Source: Comamonas sp. B21-038
GTDB taxonomy: Bacteria > Pseudomonadota > Gammaproteobacteria > Burkholderiales > Burkholderiaceae_C
Direction: 5' to 3'
Length of the DNA stretch: 64,000 bases
NCBI RefSeq assembly: GCF_022387135.1
Contig: NZ_CP092462.1
Coordinates: 1 to 64,000, forward strand
Shown here: positions 56,081-63,960 of the stretch, piece by piece
Numbering within the stretch: position 1 is the stretch's first letter
Layout of the letters: each line of letters starts with the position of its first letter
Position numbers and translations under genes: made by a program
Notes under the pieces: model-generated
What the model saw: the letters and a program-made list of their open reading frames with translations, nothing else
Told to the model about the DNA's origin: nothing
Database searches by the model: none

Positions 56081-56669
56081 GCCAGGCGCTGTTGCTGATG
56101 GCCAGCAGGCGCTGTGCCCAATCGCGGGCCTGCGGCACCGGGTCATCCATCGCCTCGCCCAGGACGGGCGCATAGCGCTCGTAGTCGGGCAGCACCCGGC
56201 TGAAGGGCAGTGACAGCCCCCAGCCGCTGGCCCAGTGCGCCTGCATCAGCGCATCGCGCTGGGCGGCACTGGACATGCGCAGCAGAATCACCGGCCAGAT
56301 GCCTTGCGCCTGGGGCGGGGAGTCCTCCACCACCTCCAGACCGGGCAGCGTGCGCAGCTGGGCGATGCGCTGCTGCGCACGCTGCTGCGCCTGCGCCCAG
56401 TGCGCATCCAGCCGGGCCAGCGCACGCAGGCCAACGCGCTGGCGCCAGGCGCCCAGGCTGTGCTGCGGGATGTGGCAGCCGAAGTCATCGCCAGCGGCTG
56501 TCACCCAGTCGCCCCGCGCCAGGCTGCGCCGCAGCGGTGCGCCGTAGACCCGGTCGAGCAGCGCCGGGCGGAAGGCTGCGGCATAGCCGAGCAGCTCCAG
56601 GCTGCGGCGCAGCTCCCAGGCCAGGTGGGGGCGTATCGATGCCTGGTGCTGTGCACGCAGCGCCGCCAT
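56010..56669 (-). pseudogene. DegT/DnrJ-type aminotransferase, C-terminal part (split by frameshift)
   Basis: This 219-codon frame starts with ATG overlapping the stop of the preceding frame (TGATG) and continues a fold-type I aminotransferase just after its PLP lysine. Reading back in this frame upstream of the ATG gives ARDPAL, which joins the other frame as GGVLR-LARDPALMAAL if the ribosome slips back one base near 56690. Together the parts give about 410 residues, normal for DegT-family sugar aminotransferases. Either one base is missing in the DNA (mutation or sequencing error) or the enzyme is made as two coupled polypeptides. The C-terminus overlaps the convergent arginase-like gene by 71 bases. 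Confidence 0.7.
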
Positions 56670-57250
56670 CAGCGCCGGGTCGCGGGCCAGCGCAGCACGC
56701 CGCCTTCGTAGGTGCTCAGGCCCTTGCCCACTGCCAGGCTGAACAGCGCGATGTCGCCCTGCAGGCCCACGCTGCGGCCGTGCACCCGGGCGCCCAGGGC
56801 CTGGGCGGCGTCCTCGATCACATAGGCGCCGCAGGCCTGGGCGCGGGGCAGCAGCCGGGCGACATCGGCCACACGGCCGCCCAGGTGGGTGGGCACCAGT
56901 GCGAGGGTACGGTGGCTGAGCAGCGCATCGAGCGCATCGCCATCCATGTCCAGGCAGTCAGGTGACAGGTCGCAGAGCCGCAGCTGCAGGCCACACTGCG
57001 CAACGGCCAGCGCCACCAGCGGGCAGGTGTAGGCGGGCACCACCACCTCGCAGCGATCGGGAGCCAGCTGCTGCAGCGTGCGCAGTGCCAGCACCAGCGC
57101 GGAGGTGCCCGAGCACTCCAGCAGCACCTCGTCCACTTCCAGCCAGGCGGCCAGCGCCCGGTCCAGGCGCTTGTCACCCCAGGGGCGCAGATCGGCGCAG
57201 CGCAGCGCCAAGCCTGCGGTGGGAGGCACGGAGATGCGGCGCGCAGTCAT
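56669..57250 (-). pseudogene. DegT/DnrJ-type aminotransferase, N-terminal part with PLP lysine
   Basis: The 193-codon frame encodes the first half of a DegT/DnrJ/EryC1/StrS-like PLP enzyme: VLLECSGTSALVLALRTL (cofactor phosphate site), VVPAYTCPLVALAVAQ, LVPTHLGGRVADVARLL, VIEDAAQALGARVHG with the PLP-pairing aspartate, and the Schiff-base lysine in SLAVGKGLSTYEGGVL. It then stops at a TGA while the other half lies in the -1 frame. Start 57250 is preferred because an ATG at 57343 would overlap the upstream gene by 65 bases. DegT enzymes transaminate nucleotide-sugar ketones or similar. See the C-terminal entry for the frameshift question. Confidence 0.7.
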
Positions 57251-57278
57251 CGGCGGTGGCCAGGGCTGTGGCGCGCCA

Positions 57279-57713
57279 TCAGCGTGCAGCGGCGCTGGCG
57301 CCGGTACCGTCCGCCAGGTTCTCTCCCGGCTTGGCGGCACCATGGTCCCGGGCTTCGCTCAGGGCCAGGCAGGCAATGCCGGCCACGATGAACATGCAGC
57401 CCAGAATCTGGGGCAGGCCGATGGTCTCCTGGAACAGGTAGTGGGACAGCACCAGCACCGAGATGATCTCCAGGTGCGAGGCGGCAAAGGCGGGGCCGAC
57501 GGGTGCGCGCCGCAGCAGATGCATCCAGGTGAAAAAGGCGCCGATGTAGCCGATCAAGGCGCCATAGATCCAGGGCTGGGCAAACACGCGCCAGAGCCAG
57601 GAGGGGCTGAACTCCAGCGGCAGTGCGGCATCGCCCGCCTTTTTGAAACTCAGCTGGGCCAGCGTGTCGAAGGCCATCAGCACCAGAAAGCCGACCAGGT
57701 AGAAGCGCTTCAT
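57279..57713 (-). CDS. 4-TM SMR/EamA-like membrane protein (second of pair)
   Basis: A 144-residue protein with four hydrophobic helices: YLVGFLVLMAFDTLAQLSFK, WIYGALIGYIGAFFTWMHLL, SHLEIISVLVLSHYLF and LGCMFIVAGIACLAL. This is half of an EamA transporter, i.e. the size of small multidrug resistance proteins and of ArnE/ArnF-type subunits. The sequence FDTLAQLSFKKAGD at the first helix is typical of this group. It starts at 57713, four bases after the stop of a similar gene, so the two probably form a heterodimer. Substrate could be a lipid-linked intermediate or the cluster product. Confidence 0.8.
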   Translation of the reverse strand: MKRFYLVGFLVLMAFDTLAQLSFKKAGDAALPLEFSPSWLWRVFAQPWIYGALIGYIGAFFTWMHLLRRAPVGPAFAASHLEIISVLVLSHYLFQETIGLPQILGCMFIVAGIACLALSEARDHGAAKPGENLADGTGASAAAR

Positions 57714-57717
57714 GCCG

Positions 57718-58092
57718 TTACCCCTTGAGCCCGACGACGGCCACGCCGATGGAGACCAGCACGATGCCTGCGACCCGCAGCGGTGCCAGCTTTTCCTGAA
57801 AGAACAGGCGCCCGGCCACCATGATGGCCACAATGTTGATGCTGCCCAGCAGTACGCCATCGGACAGCGGGACCAGCGACAGAAAGGCCAGCCAGGCAAC
57901 GAATTCCACCACGTAGCAGGCACCGCCGATCCAGATCCAGGGGCGTGCCAGCATGAAGCGCCAGTGGGCCATGCCGGTGGCCGTGCTGGGGGTCTGGCTG
58001 GCAGCGGCCTTGAACGCCAGTTGCCCGCCGCTGTCGACCAGGATATTGATCAGCCACAGGCTGACCACCAGCGGCGTGATGTCAGCGCCCAT
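57718..58092 (-). CDS. 4-TM SMR/EamA-like membrane protein (first of pair)
   Basis: This 124-residue protein has four helices: TPLVVSLWLINILVDSGGQL, WIWIGGACYVVEFVAWLAFL, GVLLGSINIVAIMVAGRLFF and LRVAGIVLVSIGVAVVGL. The motif FLSLVPLSDG followed by INIVAIMVAGR is the EamA/SMR second-half signature. The start at 58092 overlaps the hydrolase stop by 11 bases. With the next gene it resembles the paired flippase subunits ArnE/ArnF. Expression as a pair is likely because of the four-base gap. No substrate can be inferred. Confidence 0.8.
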   Translation of the reverse strand: MGADITPLVVSLWLINILVDSGGQLAFKAAASQTPSTATGMAHWRFMLARPWIWIGGACYVVEFVAWLAFLSLVPLSDGVLLGSINIVAIMVAGRLFFQEKLAPLRVAGIVLVSIGVAVVGLKG

Positions 58093-59017
58093 GTGCCACT
58101 GCCTGTGTGCGTGCGCCGCCGATACGGGCGACAAAGTCATGCACCTTGGCGATCACCGTGCGGCGCTCGCGGTCGATCGTGATCATGTGGTAGCAGTTGT
58201 CGAGCAGCACGACCTCGACCCTCGCATGGACCGCGCCGGTGGCGATGTCCTCGGCATTGGAGCGGTGGGAGATGTCGTCCTCCCTGGCATGGATGGCCAG
58301 GCAGGGCGCGCGCAAATCCCGCAGGTGGCTGCGAACATGGGCCGAAAGCCTGCGCAGCTCGATGATGGACCACCAGGGATTGCCAGGCAGGCCGGCAGCA
58401 GCGCTGTCGCCGCTGTGCATCTGCGCCACCACCCTTGCGCGCAGGGCCTCGTCCTTGATGCCGTAAGGGGGGGCTTCCATGAACACGCGGTCGCGGCCGA
58501 TGCCCAGCAGCCGAAACAGCGGCAGCAGAAAGGCCAGCCTGGTGTAGCGCGGAATGCTCCAGCCGTCATAGCGGAAGGTGGTGGACAGCGCCGCCACCCC
58601 GGCGACCTGGCGCGGGTGCGAGGTGGCCACCGCCAGCGACAGCAAGGCGCCCATCGACAGACCGCCGACGACGACCCGGTCCACATGGGGGGCAAAGCGC
58701 AGCAGCGCCGATTGCACGCTGGCGAGCCAGTCGGTCCAGCGCGTCTGGACCAGGTCCTGCATGCTGCCGCAATGGCCTGCCAGCTGCACCGCGTAGACGG
58801 TAAAGCCTTCGCGGTTGAGGCCCTTGGCCAGCAGGCGCATCTCGGCCGGGGTGCCGGTCAGGCCGTGCACCAGCAGCACGCCGGTGCGTGCGGCCGTGCC
58901 GGAGCCGGGCAGGGCGAATTCGTGGGGTGTCAGGCACAGGGTTTGCAAGGCTGCTTCAGCGGCCCTTTCCTGCGGTTGGCCCGCCAGATGCTGGGCCAGT
59001 GCGTCATGGGGATTCAT
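58082..59017 (-). CDS. alpha/beta hydrolase (carboxylesterase-like)
   Basis: The 311-residue enzyme has an alpha/beta-hydrolase fold with oxyanion region VLLVHGLTGTPAEM, nucleophile S121 in GGLSMG, an acid in HAREDDISH and the catalytic histidine in LLDNCYHMITID, a combination seen in Est30-type carboxylesterases/monoacylglycerol lipases. It probably hydrolyses an ester or thioester. The start at 59017 has AGGAGG eight bases upstream and overlaps the phosphatase stop by ATGA. Its placement in the operon suggests a role in releasing or trimming an acyl intermediate. Confidence 0.85.
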   Translation of the reverse strand: MNPHDALAQHLAGQPQERAAEAALQTLCLTPHEFALPGSGTAARTGVLLVHGLTGTPAEMRLLAKGLNREGFTVYAVQLAGHCGSMQDLVQTRWTDWLASVQSALLRFAPHVDRVVVGGLSMGALLSLAVATSHPRQVAGVAALSTTFRYDGWSIPRYTRLAFLLPLFRLLGIGRDRVFMEAPPYGIKDEALRARVVAQMHSGDSAAAGLPGNPWWSIIELRRLSAHVRSHLRDLRAPCLAIHAREDDISHRSNAEDIATGAVHARVEVVLLDNCYHMITIDRERRTVIAKVHDFVARIGGARTQAVAHGR

Positions 59018-59724
59018 GCGAGGGCCTCCTGCTGATGCATGAACTGCTGCAGCCATGGGGTGGCGTCACTGAAACCGAGGAACGGTGCATGCGCAATGCC
59101 ATGCCGTTCGCAGTGGCCGATCAGCCGGTACTTGGCCAGCACATAGTCGGCCTCGTGGGAGACGCAAAAGTCCGACGTGCTGTCACCCACATAGAGCACG
59201 CGCCCGGTGATCGCCTGCTGCGCCGCCAGGCGCTCGCACTTGCAGTTGCCGCTGGCACGCTTGCAATGCGGGCTCGCCCAGGGGGCCTCCAGTGCCCAGC
59301 GCCGGGTGTCTTTCTGCACGAGGCGGTTGGCAATGACCTCCAGATGGCCCAGGCCATGGCGTGCCAGCACGCGCTGGATCGCATAGTCGATTCCGTCGCT
59401 GACCACCTGTACCCGCAGACCCAGCACTTGCGCTGCCTGCACAAAGCCGGGGAAGCCGGGGTCGATGGCGATGCCGTCCAGGTGGGCGTCCAGCTCCTGC
59501 TGGTCCATGTCCAGCAGCGCGATCTGGCCTTGCATGCAGTCACGCGATCCGATGTCGCCACGCTCCCAGGCGTCTTCCAGACCGGTCCAGCCAGGCAGGC
59601 CAAAGCGCTGCAACAGGCTGTCGGTGACATCGACCAGGCTGATCGTGCCGTCAAAGTCGGACTGGATCATCCAGCCAGCGGCGTTGTGGCAGGCAGGCGC
59701 CTGCGCAAGCAAGTGTTTATTCAT
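59014..59724 (-). CDS. MtnX-like HAD-IB family phosphatase
   Basis: This 236-residue protein is a HAD phosphatase of the MtnX/phosphoserine phosphatase-like IB type. Motif I is SDFDGTIS with D23 and D25, motif II the serine of VVSDGIDYAI, motif IV GDSTSDFCVS. A cysteine-rich stretch (HCKRASGNCKC) lies in the cap region. The substrate is probably a small phosphorylated intermediate. The gene overlaps the HlyD gene by eight bases and the hydrolase gene by four. Confidence 0.86.
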   Translation of the reverse strand: MNKHLLAQAPACHNAAGWMIQSDFDGTISLVDVTDSLLQRFGLPGWTGLEDAWERGDIGSRDCMQGQIALLDMDQQELDAHLDGIAIDPGFPGFVQAAQVLGLRVQVVSDGIDYAIQRVLARHGLGHLEVIANRLVQKDTRRWALEAPWASPHCKRASGNCKCERLAAQQAITGRVLYVGDSTSDFCVSHEADYVLAKYRLIGHCERHGIAHAPFLGFSDATPWLQQFMHQQEALA

Positions 59725-60646
59725 GGAAGCTCACTCTCACGTTCTGGCCCACACGCACATTGCCGGGAGCCGTCTCGAACTCGAGCACGCACTCGACCAC
59801 GCGCAACGGTCCGCGCTGGGCGTCGTCCTGCAGGGTGGAAGGCCCATACATGGGGTTGATGCGCAGCACCCGGGCCTCGGGCAGCGCGGTGCTGCTGTCG
59901 TTGTCCAGCACCACGCTGGCGCGCATGCCTTTTTGCACCGTGCCGGCAAAGCTCTCGTTGAGCTCTGCGCGGATGCGCAGCGGGCGCAGCGGCAGCAGCC
60001 GCATCGCCGCCTGGCTGGTGTGTACCTGGCTGCCGACCTGGGCGCGCAGATGCACCACGGTGGCGGCCTCTGGCGCATGCAGGGCATACAGGCGCTGGCG
60101 CTCGCGCAACTGCTGGGTCTTGGTTTGGGCCAGCTTCACCTCGGCCTGTGCCACCTCGGCCTCGGATTGCGCATTGCGCAGCGCGGCCTGGGCGTTGTCC
60201 ACCTCCTGCAGATCGGCCGCGTCATCGCGGGCGGCGGCCTGCAGGCGTTTGAGCTGGGTCTGCAGCAGCGGCAGCTTGGCGGCCAGCGCCTTGTGCCTGG
60301 CCTGGGCCAATTGGTACGAGGACTGGGCCACGGACAGCTCTGCACGCAGGTCCTCGTCATGGACCTTGAGCAGCAGCTGGCCGGCCTGGACCTGCTGGCC
60401 TTCGCGGACGGCAATCTGCTGCACGGTGCCGTCGACGGCGGTGGCCAACTCCAGCAGACCGCCGTCGACCTCGATCTTGCCCCGGGCCACGGCCACCGGG
60501 TTTTGGTGCTGCTGGGTGGTGTTGGCAACGGCCGGGCTATCGGCTGCCGGTGTGCAGCCTGCGAGCCCGCCGCCTGCCAGGCACAGCAGGCCCAGCAGAT
60601 GCCAGGCATGCAGAACGGGCCAAGAGGTTGTGTGGGTCTTGGTCAA
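59717..60646 (-). CDS. HlyD-family periplasmic adaptor lipoprotein
   Basis: The 309-residue adaptor links the ABC transporter to the outer-membrane factor. It begins with a lipoprotein signal (LLGLLCLAGGGLAGC, lipid anchor C31), then a barrel-sandwich lipoyl half (GTVQQIAVREGQQVQAGQLL), a long coiled coil at about residues 80-175 rich in alanine and glutamine, the second lipoyl half (APEAATVVHLRAQVGSQVH) and a beta-barrel domain. The start is TTG 60646, overlapping the ATPase stop with GGAG nine bases upstream. DevB/MacA-like proteins share this layout. Confidence 0.88.
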   Translation of the reverse strand: MTKTHTTSWPVLHAWHLLGLLCLAGGGLAGCTPAADSPAVANTTQQHQNPVAVARGKIEVDGGLLELATAVDGTVQQIAVREGQQVQAGQLLLKVHDEDLRAELSVAQSSYQLAQARHKALAAKLPLLQTQLKRLQAAARDDAADLQEVDNAQAALRNAQSEAEVAQAEVKLAQTKTQQLRERQRLYALHAPEAATVVHLRAQVGSQVHTSQAAMRLLPLRPLRIRAELNESFAGTVQKGMRASVVLDNDSSTALPEARVLRINPMYGPSTLQDDAQRGPLRVVECVLEFETAPGNVRVGQNVRVSFHE

Positions 60647-61371
60647 GTTGGGTTCTCCATCATGGTGTTTTGGCGCCGGTCGCGGTACACGGCGCCGTCT
60701 TCCATATCCAGTACGCGATCGGCATGCCCCACCAGGCGCGGATCGTGGCTGACGCACAGCACCGTGGTCCCGTGGCTGCGGGCTACGCGGTGGAGGATGT
60801 CGATCACGCGTTGTCCGCTTTCGGCGTCCAGCGCGCTGGTGGGCTCATCGGCAAACAACAGCTGCGGGGCCTTGGCCAGCGCGCGGGCGATGGCGACGCG
60901 TTGCTTTTCGCCGCCGGACAGCTCGGCCGGCCGCATGTGCGCGCGGTGGGACAGGCCGACTTCCTCGAGCGCGTCCTGCGCCCGTTTCAAGGTCTCGGCG
61001 CGCCGTATGCCGAGGTACCCCAGCGGCAGCTGGACCTGCTCCAATGCCGTCAGCGCCGGAAACAGGTTGAAGCCCTGGAACACAAAGCCGGTGTGCAGCA
61101 GCCGAAAGCGCTCCATCTCGCGGGCGGGCATGGTCGTCAGATTCTGGCCCAGTGCAAACGTCTGGCCTTCATCGGGCGTGAGCAGGCCCGACATCAGCGA
61201 CAGCAAGGTGCTTTTGCCGCAGCCCGAGGGGCCGGAGATCAGCGTCAACTCGCTGGAATACAGATCCACCGAAAGGTCCTGCAGAACCTGGATGCGGATG
61301 GCGCCGGACACATAGCTTTTGCGCAATCCGACGGCCTGCAGCGTGGGGGTGGAACGGGGGGTATGGGTCAT
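60643..61371 (-). CDS. ABC transporter ATP-binding protein (MacB/LolD/DevA type)
   Basis: The 242-residue ATPase has Walker A GPSGCGKS at 47-54, Q-loop GFVFQGFNLF, signature LSGGEKQRVAIARAL, Walker B LLFADEPTSALD and switch histidine VSHDPR. These are typical for the MacB/LolD/DevA ATPases that power mechanotransmission-type permeases. Start 61371 follows GAGG. It lies 11 bases after the permease stop and overlaps the adaptor start, so the set is tightly co-expressed. Confidence 0.92.
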   Translation of the reverse strand: MTHTPRSTPTLQAVGLRKSYVSGAIRIQVLQDLSVDLYSSELTLISGPSGCGKSTLLSLMSGLLTPDEGQTFALGQNLTTMPAREMERFRLLHTGFVFQGFNLFPALTALEQVQLPLGYLGIRRAETLKRAQDALEEVGLSHRAHMRPAELSGGEKQRVAIARALAKAPQLLFADEPTSALDAESGQRVIDILHRVARSHGTTVLCVSHDPRLVGHADRVLDMEDGAVYRDRRQNTMMENPT

Positions 61372-61382
61372 CGCACCACCTC

Positions 61383-62528
61383 TCATCGCAGCAAGGTGGC
61401 CGGATCGGTGCGCAAAAGCACACGCATCGCGCCGAGGCCCGACAGCAACGCCAACGTAGCGACCAGTGCGGCGCAGGCCAGCACCGCTTGCAGATTGAGC
61501 GCGACAGGCACCCGGTAGACTTGGGCCAGCGAGACCAGCGCCACGCTGGCGATGGTGGTCAGCAGCAGGCCGGCGGCGCCGATCCAGCATGCCTGCTCCA
61601 CGACCACCCGGCCCAGCGCTGCACGGCTGACGCCCAGCGCATTGAGCACCGCATATTCGCGCACCGAACCCGCGATCACGCTCTTGAGTGACTGGCTGGT
61701 GACGACAGCGCCGACCAGGCAGACGACGATGGCCATGAACAGCACGCCGGCACCGGCGCCGGTATCGAGCATCCAGTAGCGCTGGGAGCGGTGCGCAAAG
61801 CTGTCGGCAGTCCAGACTTCGTGCGGGCCGAAGCTGCGCGACTCGCTGCTCAGGCGCTGTTGCACGGCGTGGTTGTCCACCCCTTTGCGCACGCGCGCCA
61901 ACAGGTAGGTGCTGCCCTGGTTGGGGGCACTGCCCGCGATCTGGTGTGCGCTCTCCAGCGAGGCCAGCACGTTGACGCCTCCCAGACCACGCAAGCCATC
62001 GACGGCGGCCACCACCCGGACGCGGTGGTTGTTGATCCAGGCGGTGCCGCCCTCATGGGTGGCCAGACTGGCCAGATCGGCACGGTCCACGATGACGGCG
62101 CCGGGCTCGCGCAGCAGCTTGCGCTGCCACGGCGCAATGACCCGGTCGAACACCATGGCGGTGCCGGAGGTGGAGATGCCCGAGAGGTAGACCGATACTG
62201 CACCGGCGGCCTGGCCCGTGCCCTGGTCGGCGCGCCAGTCGCCATCCACCCAGACATACGGTTCGACCGCGCGGATGTCCGGATCCATGCGCAGGCGCAT
62301 TTCCACATCCGGGCCGATGTTGCGGCCAAAGTTCACGCTTTGGGTGCCGGGGTAGCCGACCCACAGATCGGCCGAGCTGGCGGTGATGTAGATCGCCGCC
62401 GAGCTGAAAATGCCCAGCACCAGCGCAGCCTGCATGACCAGCAGCACACCGGCAAAGCCCACCGCGAAGACCGCCGGGACAAACCGGCGCCACTCGTAGA
62501 CCAGGGTTTTGCGCGCCAGGGCAATCAT
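61383..62528 (-). CDS. FtsX/MacB-type ABC permease (DevC-like)
   Basis: This 381-residue permease has one N-terminal helix (FVPAVFAVGFAGVLLVMQAA), a large periplasmic domain of about 210 residues, and three C-terminal helices (MAIVVCLVGAVVTSQSL, CWIGAAGLLLTTIASVALV and LACAALVATLALLSGLG) preceded by VREYAVLNALGVSRAAL, the coupling helix of FtsX-type permeases. This is the mechanotransmission topology of MacB and DevC, which move substrates from the periplasm outward. Its ATG overlaps the outer-membrane-factor stop (ATGA). Confidence 0.9.
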   Translation of the reverse strand: MIALARKTLVYEWRRFVPAVFAVGFAGVLLVMQAALVLGIFSSAAIYITASSADLWVGYPGTQSVNFGRNIGPDVEMRLRMDPDIRAVEPYVWVDGDWRADQGTGQAAGAVSVYLSGISTSGTAMVFDRVIAPWQRKLLREPGAVIVDRADLASLATHEGGTAWINNHRVRVVAAVDGLRGLGGVNVLASLESAHQIAGSAPNQGSTYLLARVRKGVDNHAVQQRLSSESRSFGPHEVWTADSFAHRSQRYWMLDTGAGAGVLFMAIVVCLVGAVVTSQSLKSVIAGSVREYAVLNALGVSRAALGRVVVEQACWIGAAGLLLTTIASVALVSLAQVYRVPVALNLQAVLACAALVATLALLSGLGAMRVLLRTDPATLLR

Positions 62529-63949
62529 CGTGTGGCTCCCGGCGTGTCAGGTGGGGCTTGCGCTGGCAGCGGGGCGCCGCCCAGCGCCTGGAACAGGGCC
62601 ACAAAGGCCAGTGCCTGTGCGGCCTGGGCCACGCTTTGCTGGCTTTGGTGCAGCAGCAGCTGGCGGCGCGGCTCCAAGGTGTCGAGCTCACTGGCCAGTC
62701 CCAGCTGCTGGCGGCGCTGCAGCTGCTGGGTGCGGCTGCGCAGCAGCGGCGTCTGGGCATCCAGCGACTGCTGGCGCAGCTGTTGTGCGCTCAGGCCTGC
62801 CAGTGCGGTTTCCACCTCCGCCACACCGTCCAGCACGCTTTGCCGGTAGGCCTTGACGGCGTTGTCCATCTGCAGCGCGTCGGCATCGGCCTGCGCACGC
62901 CGGCGGCCCCAGTCGAACAGCGGAATGTCGATGACCGGGCCGAGCATGGGCTCGTGGTTGGAGCTGGAGCGGCGGTTTTGCGTCAGGTTGTAGGAGAACA
63001 GCAGCGAGCCACCGAGCGCAAAGCGGGGGTAGAGCGCCGAGTTCGACAGGCCCGCAGCGGCAGCGGCGCGCTGCACCGCGGCTTCGGCCGCGAGGATGGC
63101 CGGGCGGCTGCGCAGCAGCTCGGCCGGCAGCACCTGCAGCTTGAGCGCTGCTGCGCTGGGAATGTGGGGGGTGCTGGAGGCGGCCAGCCAGGTGGCGTCA
63201 GGCTCGCTGCGGCCCAGCAGCGCCGCCAGCGCATGCGCGGCGCGCGCCTGGTGCTGCAGCAGTTCGGCCTCCTGGCCGCGGCTGCGGTTGAGTTCCAGGT
63301 GGGCCTGCTGCACCTGCTCGGTGCTGCCCATGCGCTGCTGCACCCGGACCTGCTGCAGCTGCAGCCGGCGCGTATCGAGCTGCAGTTGCTGGTCCAGCCC
63401 AAAGCGTTGCTGCTGCGCTACGCAGATCTCCAGATAGCGTTGCACCACATTGGCGACGAGCTGGATTTTGGCTGCTTGCAATTGCGCCTGGGCATCGAGC
63501 AGCTGGCCCTGGCCATCGAGCGCGGTGGATTCAGCAGCGCCAAACAGGCCGAGGTTCCAGCTCATGTCCAGGCTGGCATGGAAGTAGGAGTCGAGCGCGG
63601 CCACGTCCTGCAGCGTGCGCACACCTGCAGTGAGCTCTGGCTTGTAGGCGGCGGTGGCCGTGCCCAGCAGAATGCGCTGGGCCTGCAGCCGGCCTTGGGC
63701 CTGGGCCAGGTCCAGGTTCTGGGCCAGCGCCTGCTCCACCAGCTTGTCCAGGGCCGGGTCGTCCAGGAGTTTCCACCAGGCGGCCAGATCGGCAGCCTGG
63801 ATGGCGCGCGCATCGGCCGCGCTGGTGCCAGCCTGGCGCCACTGCGCCGGGGTGTCAGGCTGGAGCGAGGGCTGCGGCGGCGTCATGCAACCGGCCAGCA
63901 AAGCGGCGGGTGCCAGTGCCAGCAGTGTTTTGCAGAACAAGGGTTTCAC
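62525..63949 (-). CDS. outer-membrane efflux factor (TolC/NodT family lipoprotein)
   Basis: The 474-residue protein is an outer-membrane factor of the NodT/OprM type. A lipoprotein signal (LLALAPAALLAGC, anchor C21) is followed by two repeats of the OMF domain with helical hairpins; typical stretches are LAAWWKLLDDPALDKLVEQA, NLDLAQAQGRLQAQRILLG, LGPVIDIPLFDWGRRRAQ and SYNLTQNR. It forms the exit duct for the tripartite ABC exporter encoded downstream. Start is probably GTG 63949 (or TTG 63955); no clear ribosome site is seen for either. It overlaps the permease gene by four bases. Confidence 0.9.
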   Translation of the reverse strand: MKPLFCKTLLALAPAALLAGCMTPPQPSLQPDTPAQWRQAGTSAADARAIQAADLAAWWKLLDDPALDKLVEQALAQNLDLAQAQGRLQAQRILLGTATAAYKPELTAGVRTLQDVAALDSYFHASLDMSWNLGLFGAAESTALDGQGQLLDAQAQLQAAKIQLVANVVQRYLEICVAQQQRFGLDQQLQLDTRRLQLQQVRVQQRMGSTEQVQQAHLELNRSRGQEAELLQHQARAAHALAALLGRSEPDATWLAASSTPHIPSAAALKLQVLPAELLRSRPAILAAEAAVQRAAAAAGLSNSALYPRFALGGSLLFSYNLTQNRRSSSNHEPMLGPVIDIPLFDWGRRRAQADADALQMDNAVKAYRQSVLDGVAEVETALAGLSAQQLRQQSLDAQTPLLRSRTQQLQRRQQLGLASELDTLEPRRQLLLHQSQQSVAQAAQALAFVALFQALGGAPLPAQAPPDTPGATR

Positions 63950-63960
63950 GTGCAATGGAG

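Noticed and set aside
56669..56671. TGATG overlap taken as proof of two separate genes
   Set aside because: Such overlaps arise by chance in a frameshifted GC-rich gene, and the two parts complete one another as a single fold; kept as an open alternative only.
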